From NCBI RefSeq assembly GCF_963677715.1, contig NZ_OY782493.1:648321-712320 (forward strand): a stretch of 64,000 nt of DNA. The letters run 5' to 3'. Position numbers and translations under genes: made by a program. Below are positions 54,712 to 64,000 of the stretch, piece by piece. Numbering within the stretch: position 1 is the first letter of the stretch; every line of letters starts with the position of its first letter. The notes below the pieces were generated by a model. That model was not told where the DNA came from, did no database searches, and saw nothing but the letters and a program-made list of their open reading frames with translations. The stretch is from an uncultured Bacteroides sp. (GTDB lineage: Bacteria; Bacteroidota; Bacteroidia; Bacteroidales; Bacteroidaceae).

Positions 54712-57700
54712 TTAATTTCCATAAGAGTTCTTTTGCCAATACAACCCATCAAATAACATCGAAGTTGCCCAATCGTCCCCAAGTGTAAAAGATGAAATGT
54801 AATTATGATCGTATATTGTTTTTCCGTTGCCATAAACTGTTACTGTTCCACTTTGATTGTCTCCCTCAACTTTTAAATATATTACCTTTCCATTTTGTGG
54901 ATTCGATGGTAAATAGATAGATATGGCAGATGTATTTATTAAAGTAATCCAACAGTCTGCTTGAGTTAATGTCGTTGAGCTACTTATACGTCTTGCCATA
55001 ACAGAAAAACCTGCTATATAGCCAGCTAAAATATTTATAGCAGTATTTGTAGTATTACCACTTACATTGACTGTTAATCCGGCATTTGATGAATTTCCAC
55101 TACCTGTAGTATTACTTGTTATTGATATACCATTTGCATTCAATGTTACATTATCATTAAATGAGTAATTTTGTTGTAATATACTAAATGATATTGATAG
55201 ACCTCCACTTGATAAATGTAAAAATGTTGTGCCTTGTGCTATAACACCAGATGGACTTGTACATAGTCCACCATTGTATATGTATAGATCACCTATTTTA
55301 GCACCGTCATTTACGGTTAATTTATTTGTTGTAATATTAGTTGCTGCAATCTTACTAGCAAGCAAATCTGTTGTTATTATTGCATTGGCGTCAATCAGAG
55401 AAGTCTTTATGTAGCTACCTGAAATTATCGTAGAGTCGAGGTCATTAATGCCGGCCTGTGATTTTTTTGCAAGCGCTCCCAAATCGGTAACATAAGATGC
55501 TGTGATATTATTTTTTGTTGCTAAAGCTCCTAATCCTGTAATTTGAGTAGTTGGCACAGAGCTTTGCGTAGCTAAACTTCCAAGACCAGTAACTTGACTA
55601 ACTATAATAGTTCCTGCCTTTATTAAGTTTGTATTTATGTAACCCCCGTTAATGATTGTTTGTCCTGCTGTTGCTGCCGATACCAAAGCGGAGTAACTTG
55701 AGTAACCGAGTTTTGTCGCAAGAGCTTCTTGAGCAGCAGATTGAGCAGCATTAGCCTTAGAAGTGGCATCAGTTGCAGAAGTCGAAGCTGATGCACTTAT
55801 AGCATTATTCATTGCAGTAGTAGTAGGCAGTGAGCTAAAAACAGTAGCGCCAGCTATGTTAATTTGCTTTGCTCCCATGGAAAGAGTGTTTCCAGAAAGT
55901 GTAAACCAACTCTCTACCTTAGTCTTTATTATACCTCCGTCGGCTACCTGAGTTGTTATTCGGGCATCTATGGAAGTTGGAAGCTGATTAATAATAGAAG
56001 TCTGCACTGATGTTATGTTAGCGTCAACATCTTCTGGGGCTGGTGTATATGTCGTACATTTGGAACCTCTTTCTAATTTAAAATTGCAAACTGTTAATAC
56101 GCATGATATAGTTGGATTTATATCAACAAATCCATAATATGGATCTCCAAGATATCCTGTAGTATATAAAGCTTCGTTTGAAAACCAATACCAAGTATTT
56201 GCTAATGCTAATGTTATTATTTTAGGATGATTGTCACAAACATCAATATTTAATACTGTGTTAACTATTGTAGATTTTACCCAAAAAGATAATGAATAAA
56301 ACCCAATATCAGATTGTGTCCAATTAAGTATTCTAATATTATTGTTTGCTACAATCGTTATTTCTTTTCCAGTGTTATCATTATATTTACCACTAACGAC
56401 TGCACCGGGTATATTTGCAAATCGTATTAAATTTCTTCCGCCAATTTCTATATTATTAACAGCAGTTTGAATACTACTAGATACAGTTAAATTAATTGCC
56501 TCAGGAGTTATACTAGCTTCTGCTGTATTTAATCTATTATTAATACCAGTAACAACACTTGATTCAGCTTTAGCAGAAATTGAATTATCTAGCTGAGTCA
56601 TTTTAGTATTATAAGTTGCTGTCGGTACTGCATTGTTTGCTGTTGTTTGAGCAGCAGTTATTGCAGAATCAACATCTTCTGGGGCGGGTGTATAATCGGT
56701 AGCTTTGTTACCACGTTCTAATTTAATATTCCAAGTTTTAACATTGCCATGAGTACTTGATAATGGGGCAGCATATAATCCTAAAGCAACTGGATTTGTT
56801 CCAGAAGGACATATTCCAGTTGTATACCAACGACCATCACTTCTCTTTTTAAAAGAACTCATAAAAGCAGGATAAACCCCATTATAATTAACATTAAGGT
56901 ACCAATCACTACAACCAGAACTTTCTAAATCTCCGTTAAAAGATAAAGTATAATATTCTCCAACTATTAATTTAGTAGCATCATGTAAGTATAAATTTCT
57001 ATGTATATAACTGTTATTTTCTAATATAGCTTGAGAATATAATGATCTAAGTAAATTAGTGCCACCAACCTGAACATTATCAACAGCAGTTTGAATACTG
57101 CTAGACACAGTAGATATTATAGCAGCATCAGTTATCTTTAACTCAGCCGCTTGCAATCGCTGCGTTACATCCTGCTGATCTTGTTCATACGTTGAACTAC
57201 TAACTTTAAGAGATATACTATCTTGCAAGGCTTGTATATCACTTTGATAGGTGGTAGTCTTGAATGTATTAAGCTTGCCATCAGAATATGTATTAGCTGA
57301 AGTTTTAACAGCATCATATATAGTATTCAAAAGGTCTGTTCTCGCATCATAGTATGCTTTAAAATTCGCTCTGAATGTTGCAGCAACGATGGTACTTGTT
57401 GTTGTTAAACTAGCTATTAAAGGAGTAATATATGAATTTAACGCATTATAAGCAGTTGTATAAGCAGTTGTTGATACAGAATATGAATTAGCCTTAGTGA
57501 TATTTTTACTATACTCACCTGTGATATTATTCCATTCTGTAGCTACAGATTGTTTTTCAACTGCTGTTAATTTACTATCTGATGCAATGTCTGCAAGCAA
57601 TGAGTTAGCTGTATTAGCATCTGATTGTGCATTTGCAGCAGCATCTTTTGCTGTTTGCGCTAACGTGTCATCTGTGTATTTACTCGCCTTCCCCCAGTCG

Positions 57701-59508
57701 GACGCTGTATATGATCCGCTCGTTCTTGCCGTTATGCACCGCATAATTTCTCCTGATGATCCTTGCGCCCATAAGTCGCCAATATCATAAGGAATAGTCG
57801 GAGTACTAACGAATACTCTTCTTTTTCCATCCGCGGTATCTTGTGCAGCAGCAGCATCTGCCAAAGCTTTTGTTACGTCAGTATCAGTAATTTTTTGCCA
57901 GCTGTAGATACCAGAGCTTAATAAATAACGATAAGAATATCCGGAAGTAGTATCATAAAATAAATCTCCTAAATGCTGATTTTTAAGGGCTATAGTTGTC
58001 CAATTTGAAGCCGGAATATTAGATGTTGTTGGAATATAATTATAAAACCATGTGGTTATGCTACCGTCTATCTGAGATTGCAACCCATTAATGTCGTCAT
58101 TGTAGGATACTTTATCTACAAAATCCAATAATTTAGTATCAGCATAATCCTTAGAAGCTTGTTCAGAATCATTAATAGCGGTTTCAACAGTTTTACCAGA
58201 AAGCAATCTAAAAATTCCCTTAAGATAAACATTCATTCCATATAATCCGCTACCTGACAGTACTCCAAAATCAACATCAGTAATTCCGGTTAAATTACCA
58301 GTACGGTTAATCAACTTGCCAACTAATGAATATGAATTAATACCTGCATAATCATCTCTATAAGGTGCATCAATGCCCACAGAGCAATCAATTTGTGCGC
58401 TTTGTCGGCTAGTATTAGTACGATTACCTAATACGGCTACATTATCCCCAGCATCAGGTTCAGCACTGCCAGCTTCGCAATCTGATTTGGAGAGATTAAA
58501 ATATCCTACGCCTGCCGAAGTGACCTTACGCCAATAACGCTTCATGACAGTACCTGTAAACAGTTGGCACAATATTTGGTCATCAGCAACAAAATCATCC
58601 GTAGAATCATGCTCACATTTCCAATACGTACCACCATCGGTTACTTTTACTAATTTACCTCCAGCAGCTGAACGAATTATCATTCCACCTTGATGAACAA
58701 CCTTTTGAACAACTAATTCAAATATGGCAAACGTTTTACGTATAGTTAGTTTATCAAACTCACCATTCCATAATCCATTATCATCTTTCCAAATTTTAAA
58801 ACCTTCACCAAGAAAACCAGATACAAATGTTTCTGATGAAATATATTCATGGATTATTTGATTCATTATATCGGCCGTATGCTGAACAGTCATATGATGA
58901 ATAGTGGCAAGATTTTCTACTACCTCATTTAGCGTAGTAAGCGTTTCTGATACTTCTACATCTTTTGCTTTTGCTGTGTTTGTAACATTCAAAGAATCTG
59001 CTTTTGCCGGCCCGGTAACTTCCAATTCAGCAACCGTTGCCTTGATACGTGCAATAAGATTTCTTACTTCCGCATCGCCGTCTTCACTAATCGATGCAGT
59101 GTTGTCGCCAATGAGCAACCCTTTCAAGAAGGTTATGAGCTCGCTCGCCGTATCTTCCTTTGTTTTATTCAAGTATGTATCATCTACCGTTTTTAAAGCC
59201 TCTATAATAGCGGCGTCTATCTCTGCAATTGTGCGAAGCGATGATAAAGTATTCTCGTCGGAAAGGTCTGTATCTACGTCAGTCTTGCTAATTATCCGCT
59301 TGCGTATCTCCAATAACGTACGCAAAGAGGATAACACATTTTTATCTGACAATGATGCACTTTCTACTTCCTTTATTATTTGTATACTATTCCCAGAATC
59401 TACCACCGCAGTGGCGGCACCACCTCCTGCTGATGTCACTACTGCTCCTTGCGGGTAGTTCTTGCTCCTCGGTGTTGCCGGTATTCCTTTGTTTTTTATG
59501 ACTATCAT
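54712..59508 (-). CDS. Long phage tail-fibre/tip protein with repeated carbohydrate-binding-like modules
   Basis: A 1598-residue protein, the largest in the window. A short Gly/Ala-rich N-terminus is followed by two copies of LSD(K/E)N(V/T)LSSLRT at 53 and 82. Long helical Ala/Ser/Thr-rich segments (TAKDAAANAQSDANTANSLL type) alternate with two related modules at about 811-945 and 1020-1165. Each opens GG(T/R)NL(L/I)R and closes with YTPAPEDVD, as in galactose-binding-like domains of tail proteins. The C-terminal 450 residues are beta-rich, with tail-spike-like TNKLTVNDGAKIGDLYI. It probably carries receptor-binding and tip functions. Its ATG overlaps the hub gene stop by 4 bases. Confidence 0.85.
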   Translation of the reverse strand: MIVIKNKGIPATPRSKNYPQGAVVTSAGGGAATAVVDSGNSIQIIKEVESASLSDKNVLSSLRTLLEIRKRIISKTDVDTDLSDENTLSSLRTIAEIDAAIIEALKTVDDTYLNKTKEDTASELITFLKGLLIGDNTASISEDGDAEVRNLIARIKATVAELEVTGPAKADSLNVTNTAKAKDVEVSETLTTLNEVVENLATIHHMTVQHTADIMNQIIHEYISSETFVSGFLGEGFKIWKDDNGLWNGEFDKLTIRKTFAIFELVVQKVVHQGGMIIRSAAGGKLVKVTDGGTYWKCEHDSTDDFVADDQILCQLFTGTVMKRYWRKVTSAGVGYFNLSKSDCEAGSAEPDAGDNVAVLGNRTNTSRQSAQIDCSVGIDAPYRDDYAGINSYSLVGKLINRTGNLTGITDVDFGVLSGSGLYGMNVYLKGIFRLLSGKTVETAINDSEQASKDYADTKLLDFVDKVSYNDDINGLQSQIDGSITTWFYNYIPTTSNIPASNWTTIALKNQHLGDLFYDTTSGYSYRYLLSSGIYSWQKITDTDVTKALADAAAAQDTADGKRRVFVSTPTIPYDIGDLWAQGSSGEIMRCITARTSGSYTASDWGKASKYTDDTLAQTAKDAAANAQSDANTANSLLADIASDSKLTAVEKQSVATEWNNITGEYSKNITKANSYSVSTTAYTTAYNALNSYITPLIASLTTTSTIVAATFRANFKAYYDARTDLLNTIYDAVKTSANTYSDGKLNTFKTTTYQSDIQALQDSISLKVSSSTYEQDQQDVTQRLQAAELKITDAAIISTVSSSIQTAVDNVQVGGTNLLRSLYSQAILENNSYIHRNLYLHDATKLIVGEYYTLSFNGDLESSGCSDWYLNVNYNGVYPAFMSSFKKRSDGRWYTTGICPSGTNPVALGLYAAPLSSTHGNVKTWNIKLERGNKATDYTPAPEDVDSAITAAQTTANNAVPTATYNTKMTQLDNSISAKAESSVVTGINNRLNTAEASITPEAINLTVSSSIQTAVNNIEIGGRNLIRFANIPGAVVSGKYNDNTGKEITIVANNNIRILNWTQSDIGFYSLSFWVKSTIVNTVLNIDVCDNHPKIITLALANTWYWFSNEALYTTGYLGDPYYGFVDINPTISCVLTVCNFKLERGSKCTTYTPAPEDVDANITSVQTSIINQLPTSIDARITTQVADGGIIKTKVESWFTLSGNTLSMGAKQINIAGATVFSSLPTTTAMNNAISASASTSATDATSKANAAQSAAQEALATKLGYSSYSALVSAATAGQTIINGGYINTNLIKAGTIIVSQVTGLGSLATQSSVPTTQITGLGALATKNNITASYVTDLGALAKKSQAGINDLDSTIISGSYIKTSLIDANAIITTDLLASKIAATNITTNKLTVNDGAKIGDLYIYNGGLCTSPSGVIAQGTTFLHLSSGGLSISFSILQQNYSFNDNVTLNANGISITSNTTGSGNSSNAGLTVNVSGNTTNTAINILAGYIAGFSVMARRISSSTTLTQADCWITLINTSAISIYLPSNPQNGKVIYLKVEGDNQSGTVTVYGNGKTIYDHNYISSFTLGDDWATSMLFDGLYWQKNSYGN

Positions 59509-61574
59509 AACTCAAGCATTTGAATTTCAAATTTATCGGCTTGGAAATCTATCTCACCCCCCGTAGGGATGAATCTCTTATTAACCATGTAATTGTCTGA
59601 CAGGATTGTAAACGGAGATAATACATGGCTATATAATAGCTGCTGAGTTAGCTTTAACCTGGGAGCGGCATATCTTCCTATTATACGCCTTATCAACTGT
59701 TCTTCTAATCTTATTAATCGATTTTCTATTATAGAATATAAATTATTGGTTAGATAATCTGCCCCTAGCAAAACCTTTGAATATGATAGATTATCATAGT
59801 TATATGAACTTATTTTATTATCTATTTCATCCAATTCGTTGATGTAATTTTCAGCAATAACGTTTTCATATATTCTGTCAGCATCATCATCTGTTTTATA
59901 ATCATCATCTAATTTATACTGCAGCGATAATCCTTTAAGAAAATACCCTTTTAAATATGAATATGGATAATCACTAGCCCCATCTTTCCAATGTATCCCA
60001 GCCATCTCAAAAACTAATCTTCCATATATAGGTTCTGTTAGAGGAATCACAACACCCGATAATCCATCATAGCCATCGTTCAAAGATCTATCATTATCTA
60101 CCTGCACGAAACCGCCTTTAGCTAAATCATTCTCATTAAATCCAATATTAAAAGTAGCAGTTACATCTGCAACCCATTCACTCCCATTCCAAAACTTATC
60201 TCCTATAGATAGTCTGCATTTAATATATGGTTTTGGTGTTTTTGTAAAAGATTTACTTATTGTACTCATGTCATTGTTTACGCAGCCCTGCATATAACAA
60301 TCGAGCGCTATTGCGCCATTCCCGTATATGCACGATGGTAAATCGCTTGAAAATGAAATAAGCTTAGTGGATTGTCCTAATGCTCCTGCTCCGCTTTGTA
60401 CACATCCTCTGACCTGAATCAATTCTTCAAAAGAATAATCTACTATATCAGGTGTTCCGTTTGTTATACTGTATATCTGTCTTTTAATTGGTAAAGCTCC
60501 AAGTAATCTATTAGCAGATGTTCCGTATGCATCATCAGTGTTATATGTCGATAAATCTGTAACCTCCGATAAATTAACTTCGCTGAAATGTCTCATTGAA
60601 TATATATTTGGGTAAAAAAACCTTTTAGCTAATCCTTTAGTGTTATCTGTCGGCCATATCGTATCAGTCATATAATGTAACTTGGTCAATGAATCATAAT
60701 CTTCAGTAGGGAACACATCACCCACATTGTAATTGGAAGTCTTAACCGAACATTTATTGTATCCTCCTAAAATGCCTAATGTGTGACCATTCCCACCGAA
60801 ATTTATATCCTGTACATTCATCTCATTTTTTGTGATGACAGTGTGTGTACTAAAGTCCGTAGAATATTCCCAATAGTCCCCTGCATGGTCTATGTCAACG
60901 AAATAAAGTTTCCCTTTCCAATCTTGGCACGTCCAGTTCAGAAACTTACAAATTTCTTCTAGGATTTCCTTTAACGTCATTGCTTTATCATCTTCATCAA
61001 AAAAATTTTGTTCTGATATCTTCATTTGCTCTAATACATTCACTGCATTAGCATAATCTGATGCATTCTTAGCATACACGTGAGGTAATATTATACTTTC
61101 ATATTTGCCGTTTGCCGAATTAACGCATCCGGTAAGCAAATTCCACAGCGTAACGAATATCCTACCATCTGTTCCCTTTTGCTCATAGTTGATGTATTCC
61201 AACGTGCTCATTGCGCTAAGGCACTCTATCTCTAACTCGAAAGGGGTAGAACTATAATCCTGAGTGTAAAGTTCCGGCTTGATGAATCCGCACCATATAG
61301 CGACTTCACCAGCTTTAAACGTAATCCTCCATTCTTGATATGCGGTTGAATAAAGCTGTTGCAGATAATCCTCTCCTACTATCCTAATATTAGCTGTTGA
61401 AAACTTACTTGGAGTATAAAGGAACTCTTCATCATCTATTGTAACCGTGAATGGAGTTTGCCCGCCTGTCAACTCGGTAGATTCTCCTGTATATCCGTCC
61501 TTTTCTATCTCAATTGTATATGAGACGTTCTTTGAATTTTTAAATGGTATTGTGTAAATTAATCCATAGCTCAT
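59505..61574 (-). CDS. Phage tail tip/hub protein
   Basis: A 689-residue protein starting MSYGLIYTIPFKNSKNVSYT. The N-terminal 250 residues resemble the distal-tail/hub family of Bacteroides phages (TIDDEEFLYTPSKFSTANIR, EWRITFKAGEVAIWCGFIKP, SLSAMSTLEY-type segment). The rest is beta-rich without a recognised enzyme motif. Between tape measure and fibre is the standard position of hub proteins. One base separates it from the tape-measure stop. Confidence 0.8.
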   Translation of the reverse strand: MSYGLIYTIPFKNSKNVSYTIEIEKDGYTGESTELTGGQTPFTVTIDDEEFLYTPSKFSTANIRIVGEDYLQQLYSTAYQEWRITFKAGEVAIWCGFIKPELYTQDYSSTPFELEIECLSAMSTLEYINYEQKGTDGRIFVTLWNLLTGCVNSANGKYESIILPHVYAKNASDYANAVNVLEQMKISEQNFFDEDDKAMTLKEILEEICKFLNWTCQDWKGKLYFVDIDHAGDYWEYSTDFSTHTVITKNEMNVQDINFGGNGHTLGILGGYNKCSVKTSNYNVGDVFPTEDYDSLTKLHYMTDTIWPTDNTKGLAKRFFYPNIYSMRHFSEVNLSEVTDLSTYNTDDAYGTSANRLLGALPIKRQIYSITNGTPDIVDYSFEELIQVRGCVQSGAGALGQSTKLISFSSDLPSCIYGNGAIALDCYMQGCVNNDMSTISKSFTKTPKPYIKCRLSIGDKFWNGSEWVADVTATFNIGFNENDLAKGGFVQVDNDRSLNDGYDGLSGVVIPLTEPIYGRLVFEMAGIHWKDGASDYPYSYLKGYFLKGLSLQYKLDDDYKTDDDADRIYENVIAENYINELDEIDNKISSYNYDNLSYSKVLLGADYLTNNLYSIIENRLIRLEEQLIRRIIGRYAAPRLKLTQQLLYSHVLSPFTILSDNYMVNKRFIPTGGEIDFQADKFEIQMLEL

Positions 61575-61575
61575 A

Positions 61576-63828
61576 TTATCCTATTGTTTTTTTGCCCTGA
61601 GATTTCAGTTCGTTATTAATAGTCAATATCAATTCCTTACCTCTTACTTTTGTTGTTATAGAGGAAGCAATTTGTTTTCCTCCGGATCCATTTCCGGAAT
61701 CTAACATTTGAAATAATCTAGATTGTTGCCCATCATTCAAAATCATCTCTCCCGGATTAACTCTAGTGAGCAATTTGTCTCCTGTATTTTGGCGTATACC
61801 TCCTGTAGAAAATGCAGGTATTGCTGAAGCTGCTATAAGGCCTTGCATTGCTGTTATTTGTGCAGTAGCTAATTCAACGCCCAAAAATGGTATATAAGCA
61901 TAAGCCGCTGTACTCTCTGCGGCCATTTCGGTTGTCGCAGCAGCAGTTACAGCAACCGAAGCAGCTACTTTAGCTGCCGCCTTTTCTCCTATCGCTATGA
62001 CTTCTGCTTGAGCCTGAGTTTCTGCATTTACTGTTTTTTCTGCTGTTATTGCTTTATCTATTTCAGCCTCTTTTGTTTTTGCGTCTGCTAACTTTTCCGT
62101 TACCTCCGTAATATTATTTATCATATCTATGATAGATAGAAAGGAATCTAATGTAGTTGCCATAGCGTTCCATATAGCCATAATCTTCTCCCAACCGGAT
62201 GAATCCACATCGTTGAATACATCCTTTAAATTAGAAAAGGCACTGACTACTCTATCAGAGGAACTTGCTATGTCTTTAATGCCTGAGTAGGTACCTTCCC
62301 ATAGCTCTTTATTCAGATCCTTAATATCTTTCTTAACGGTTGCTAAGGCTAAGGCCTTATCTAGCCCGTCCATTTTTTTTATAGCCTCAGCTAAACCCTT
62401 CAGTTCTACCTTAGCCTCAGCTATCTTTAAAGCTTTTGCAAAGTCCTTATTTTCTAAAGCCGTGTCTAACTCATCCATCAGGTCGCCTATTTGGCCTTGC
62501 AACTGGTCTTTTAGCCTATTGGCATATTCCGTTGCAATATCTAACTTCTCTCCAGTGATATCAACTGTGCTTTTCTTATAGTCGTATGTCGTATCTCTTG
62601 TTCTGGCAGTTGGTGTTACCTGTTTTTCCGTTAGCATTGTAGAGGAAAACTTTAACCCGGCAATAAAAGATTGCCCGGCAACTCCAACATCTTTTATTGA
62701 TCCGGCGGCGGATATGGTTTCATCCGCAAGTTTTTTCAAACCTGATTTATAATCTTTATCGTTTATGGCTCCATTTTTATACTGAGACGTAAGTTCGGCT
62801 AACTGTTCTGCGTATTTTTTCTGTACTGCTTCTAATTCTCCTTGTGCTTGATTGTAAATAGGATGATTTACTGCATCCTGTAAATTACTTAGATACTTAC
62901 TAGTGAGCAGTTCTTTGTCTCCTGTCCCTTTAGCGTCTACTAGTGTCTTTATATTAAGTTCGTCAAGAGCTTTGTTGTATTCTGATTGAGATATTCCTAG
63001 TTTTCCTCCTGATTGCTTATTAAGCTCTAATTGAGCTTGTAATTCACGAAGAGATTCATTGTATTTATCCTCTGATTTTTGAAGCTCTGTCTTTTTTTTC
63101 TTATCATCATCCGGTGCGTAAGACTGAGTTTTTTTTGTAGATGCTAATAGTGCATCTTTCATATTTGAAGAAGCATCGTTTATGACTTCCTGATTCTGTA
63201 TATATTCGTCAATTAATTCTTTTACATTACCTAGAGAAGTCCATGAGTCTGCTGGTAGCATCTTATCAAGTGCTTTTCTAAAATATTCTTGATTCTGATC
63301 GGTTGATGATGCAAGCGGTGACAATTTAACTAGTCTGTCGAAGTTTCCATTTGATATCCCTATCCCAGAGGCTTTATTTAAAATACTTTTATTCTTGTCT
63401 TCGTATTCTATTTTTTTAGTCGCATAGAAATCAGCTTTTGCAGCCGATTCTAGCAGCTTTATTCGCTCGGCTACTAACTTATTTATATCTTCTTGAGACT
63501 TCTTCTCAACGCCTAGCATTGACTCAAGATTAGACTGAGCATTATTGATATCTATCTGAGTTCCCTTTCTATCATTCATTATAGAAAGAAGTTCTCTTAG
63601 TTTTACTACCTCTGTGGTATTCCCAGACTTCTCTGCCTCTGCCCTGTAATCTGAAAAGATGTTTTTTATTCTTTTTGCCTCAGTTGCTGCTTGTCTGAAA
63701 TAAGATACTAGTTCCAATATTCCTACAAAAATAGCCGTTGGTAACATAGATATGAAAGCACCTTTTATTGCGGCTCCTACCTTAATAAAAGCGCTTCGTA
63801 TTGTTACTCCGGCACTCTGGGCTTTCAT
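61576..63828 (-). CDS. Tape-measure protein, downstream part
   Basis: A 750-residue protein with a hydrophobic patch near the N-terminus (GAFISMLPTAIFVGILELVS), then long coiled coils (about 50-110, 240-350, 440-500), a Lys/Glu-rich middle, a hydrophobic Ala-rich part (AAAKVAASVAVTAAATTEMA) and a conserved end (FSTGGIRQNTGDKLLTRVNP, GEMILNDGQQSRLF). These match phage tape-measure proteins that set tail length. The ATG overlaps the stop of the upstream ORF (ATGA), whose sequence reads as the preceding part of the same protein, so the gene is either split into two coupled ORFs or frameshifted. Confidence 0.82.
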   Translation of the reverse strand: MKAQSAGVTIRSAFIKVGAAIKGAFISMLPTAIFVGILELVSYFRQAATEAKRIKNIFSDYRAEAEKSGNTTEVVKLRELLSIMNDRKGTQIDINNAQSNLESMLGVEKKSQEDINKLVAERIKLLESAAKADFYATKKIEYEDKNKSILNKASGIGISNGNFDRLVKLSPLASSTDQNQEYFRKALDKMLPADSWTSLGNVKELIDEYIQNQEVINDASSNMKDALLASTKKTQSYAPDDDKKKKTELQKSEDKYNESLRELQAQLELNKQSGGKLGISQSEYNKALDELNIKTLVDAKGTGDKELLTSKYLSNLQDAVNHPIYNQAQGELEAVQKKYAEQLAELTSQYKNGAINDKDYKSGLKKLADETISAAGSIKDVGVAGQSFIAGLKFSSTMLTEKQVTPTARTRDTTYDYKKSTVDITGEKLDIATEYANRLKDQLQGQIGDLMDELDTALENKDFAKALKIAEAKVELKGLAEAIKKMDGLDKALALATVKKDIKDLNKELWEGTYSGIKDIASSSDRVVSAFSNLKDVFNDVDSSGWEKIMAIWNAMATTLDSFLSIIDMINNITEVTEKLADAKTKEAEIDKAITAEKTVNAETQAQAEVIAIGEKAAAKVAASVAVTAAATTEMAAESTAAYAYIPFLGVELATAQITAMQGLIAASAIPAFSTGGIRQNTGDKLLTRVNPGEMILNDGQQSRLFQMLDSGNGSGGKQIASSITTKVRGKELILTINNELKSQGKKTIG

Positions 63829-64000
63829 GCAACTGCATCAAAAGATTCTCCCGCAGCCTTAGCAGCTCTGGCAGCTGTAATCATTGCAGTCTTTTGAGCC
63901 TTTGCCAACTCTACCGCAATCCATTTGAACATGCGACCTAATGCAACTCCTTCGATGAAAGCTGCCAATGAACTGACTATGCTCTTTATGTTTTCTCCGG
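63825..64000 (-). CDS. Tape-measure protein, upstream part (partial)
   Basis: An open frame that runs off the window. It reads ENIKSIVSSLAAFIEGVALG, RMFKWIAVELAKAQKTAMIT, then AARAAKAAGESFDAVA and a TGA. The Ala-rich helical style is that of tape-measure N-terminal regions. The stop overlaps the ATG of the next ORF by 4 bases, with the downstream frame shifted by one base. Confidence 0.7.
   Translation of the reverse strand, partial: GENIKSIVSSLAAFIEGVALGRMFKWIAVELAKAQKTAMITAARAAKAAGESFDAVA

Larger units (their letters stand above)
50257..64000. mobile_element. Prophage (left end and late region; continues past the window)
   Basis: The left boundary is the tRNA-Gly 3' fragment. Inside, all genes are read leftward: tape measure, tail tip hub, tail fibre, small genes, holin, muralytic protein, lipoproteins, then cargo genes. 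The order tape measure-hub-fibre-lysis fits a siphovirus-like tail module. Head, packaging, regulatory and integrase genes are expected to the right of 64000, where the reconstituted tRNA-Gly should mark the other end. Confidence 0.85.

Noticed and set aside
58904-59458. 184-codon plus-strand ORF in the tail region
   Set aside because: Antisense to the tail-fibre gene; Ser/Ala-rich composition mirrors the other strand.

Overview
The window is AT-rich chromosomal DNA of a Bacteroidota bacterium, most likely Bacteroides or a close relative. The evidence is a complete Bat (aerotolerance) operon, a lipoprotein-type TamA (TamL), DUF4296 next to lspA, an orphan HsdR-N protein beside AMP nucleosidase, a eukaryote-like ProRS, and many promoters of the form TTTG-N19/20-TAnnTTTG, the Bacteroidota primary sigma-factor signature. 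Shine-Dalgarno sequences are rarely obvious.

Positions 1-24250 hold housekeeping genes. There is the 3' end of ileS, then dksA-like, lspA, a DUF4296 lipoprotein and a small gene. A TrmH methyltransferase, tamL, DUF3332 and DoxX genes follow. Next come proS, an agmatine-degradation cluster (DUF2148, aguA, aguB), NIF3 plus a zinc-ribbon coiled-coil protein, HsdR-N, amn and holA. After a 1-kb AT-rich gap with two tandem promoters come an XRE regulator, pyrK and pyrD, then trmD, ligA, dapA and two identical tRNA-Arg(ACG) genes.

Positions 24300-37400 hold a patatin outer-membrane protein, htpG, clpC, gyrA, a TPR protein, a universal-stress protein and a small DNA-binding protein. Positions 37700-46300 hold the moxR-DUF58-batABCDE operon, read leftward; its first gene, moxR, carries a one-base frameshift at an A7 run. 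tRNA-Pro(TGG) and a DAACS symporter follow.

Positions 48100-50250 form a small accessory zone. It holds a truncated YoeB toxin, a lipoprotein and two homologous copies of a short promoter-hairpin-terminator unit that looks like a pair of small-RNA genes. At 50257-50307 lies the 3' half of a tRNA-Gly(CCC), read as a prophage attachment site. From there to the right edge runs a leftward prophage late region: tape measure, tail tip hub, tail fibre, small genes, holin, a peptidoglycan-active protein and two overlapping lipoprotein/membrane genes resembling spanins, closed by a terminator. Between that terminator and the attachment site sit two cargo genes: a VOC-fold protein with its own promoter and terminator, and a DUF2971 protein. 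Integrase, head and packaging genes and the reconstituted tRNA-Gly should lie beyond 64000.
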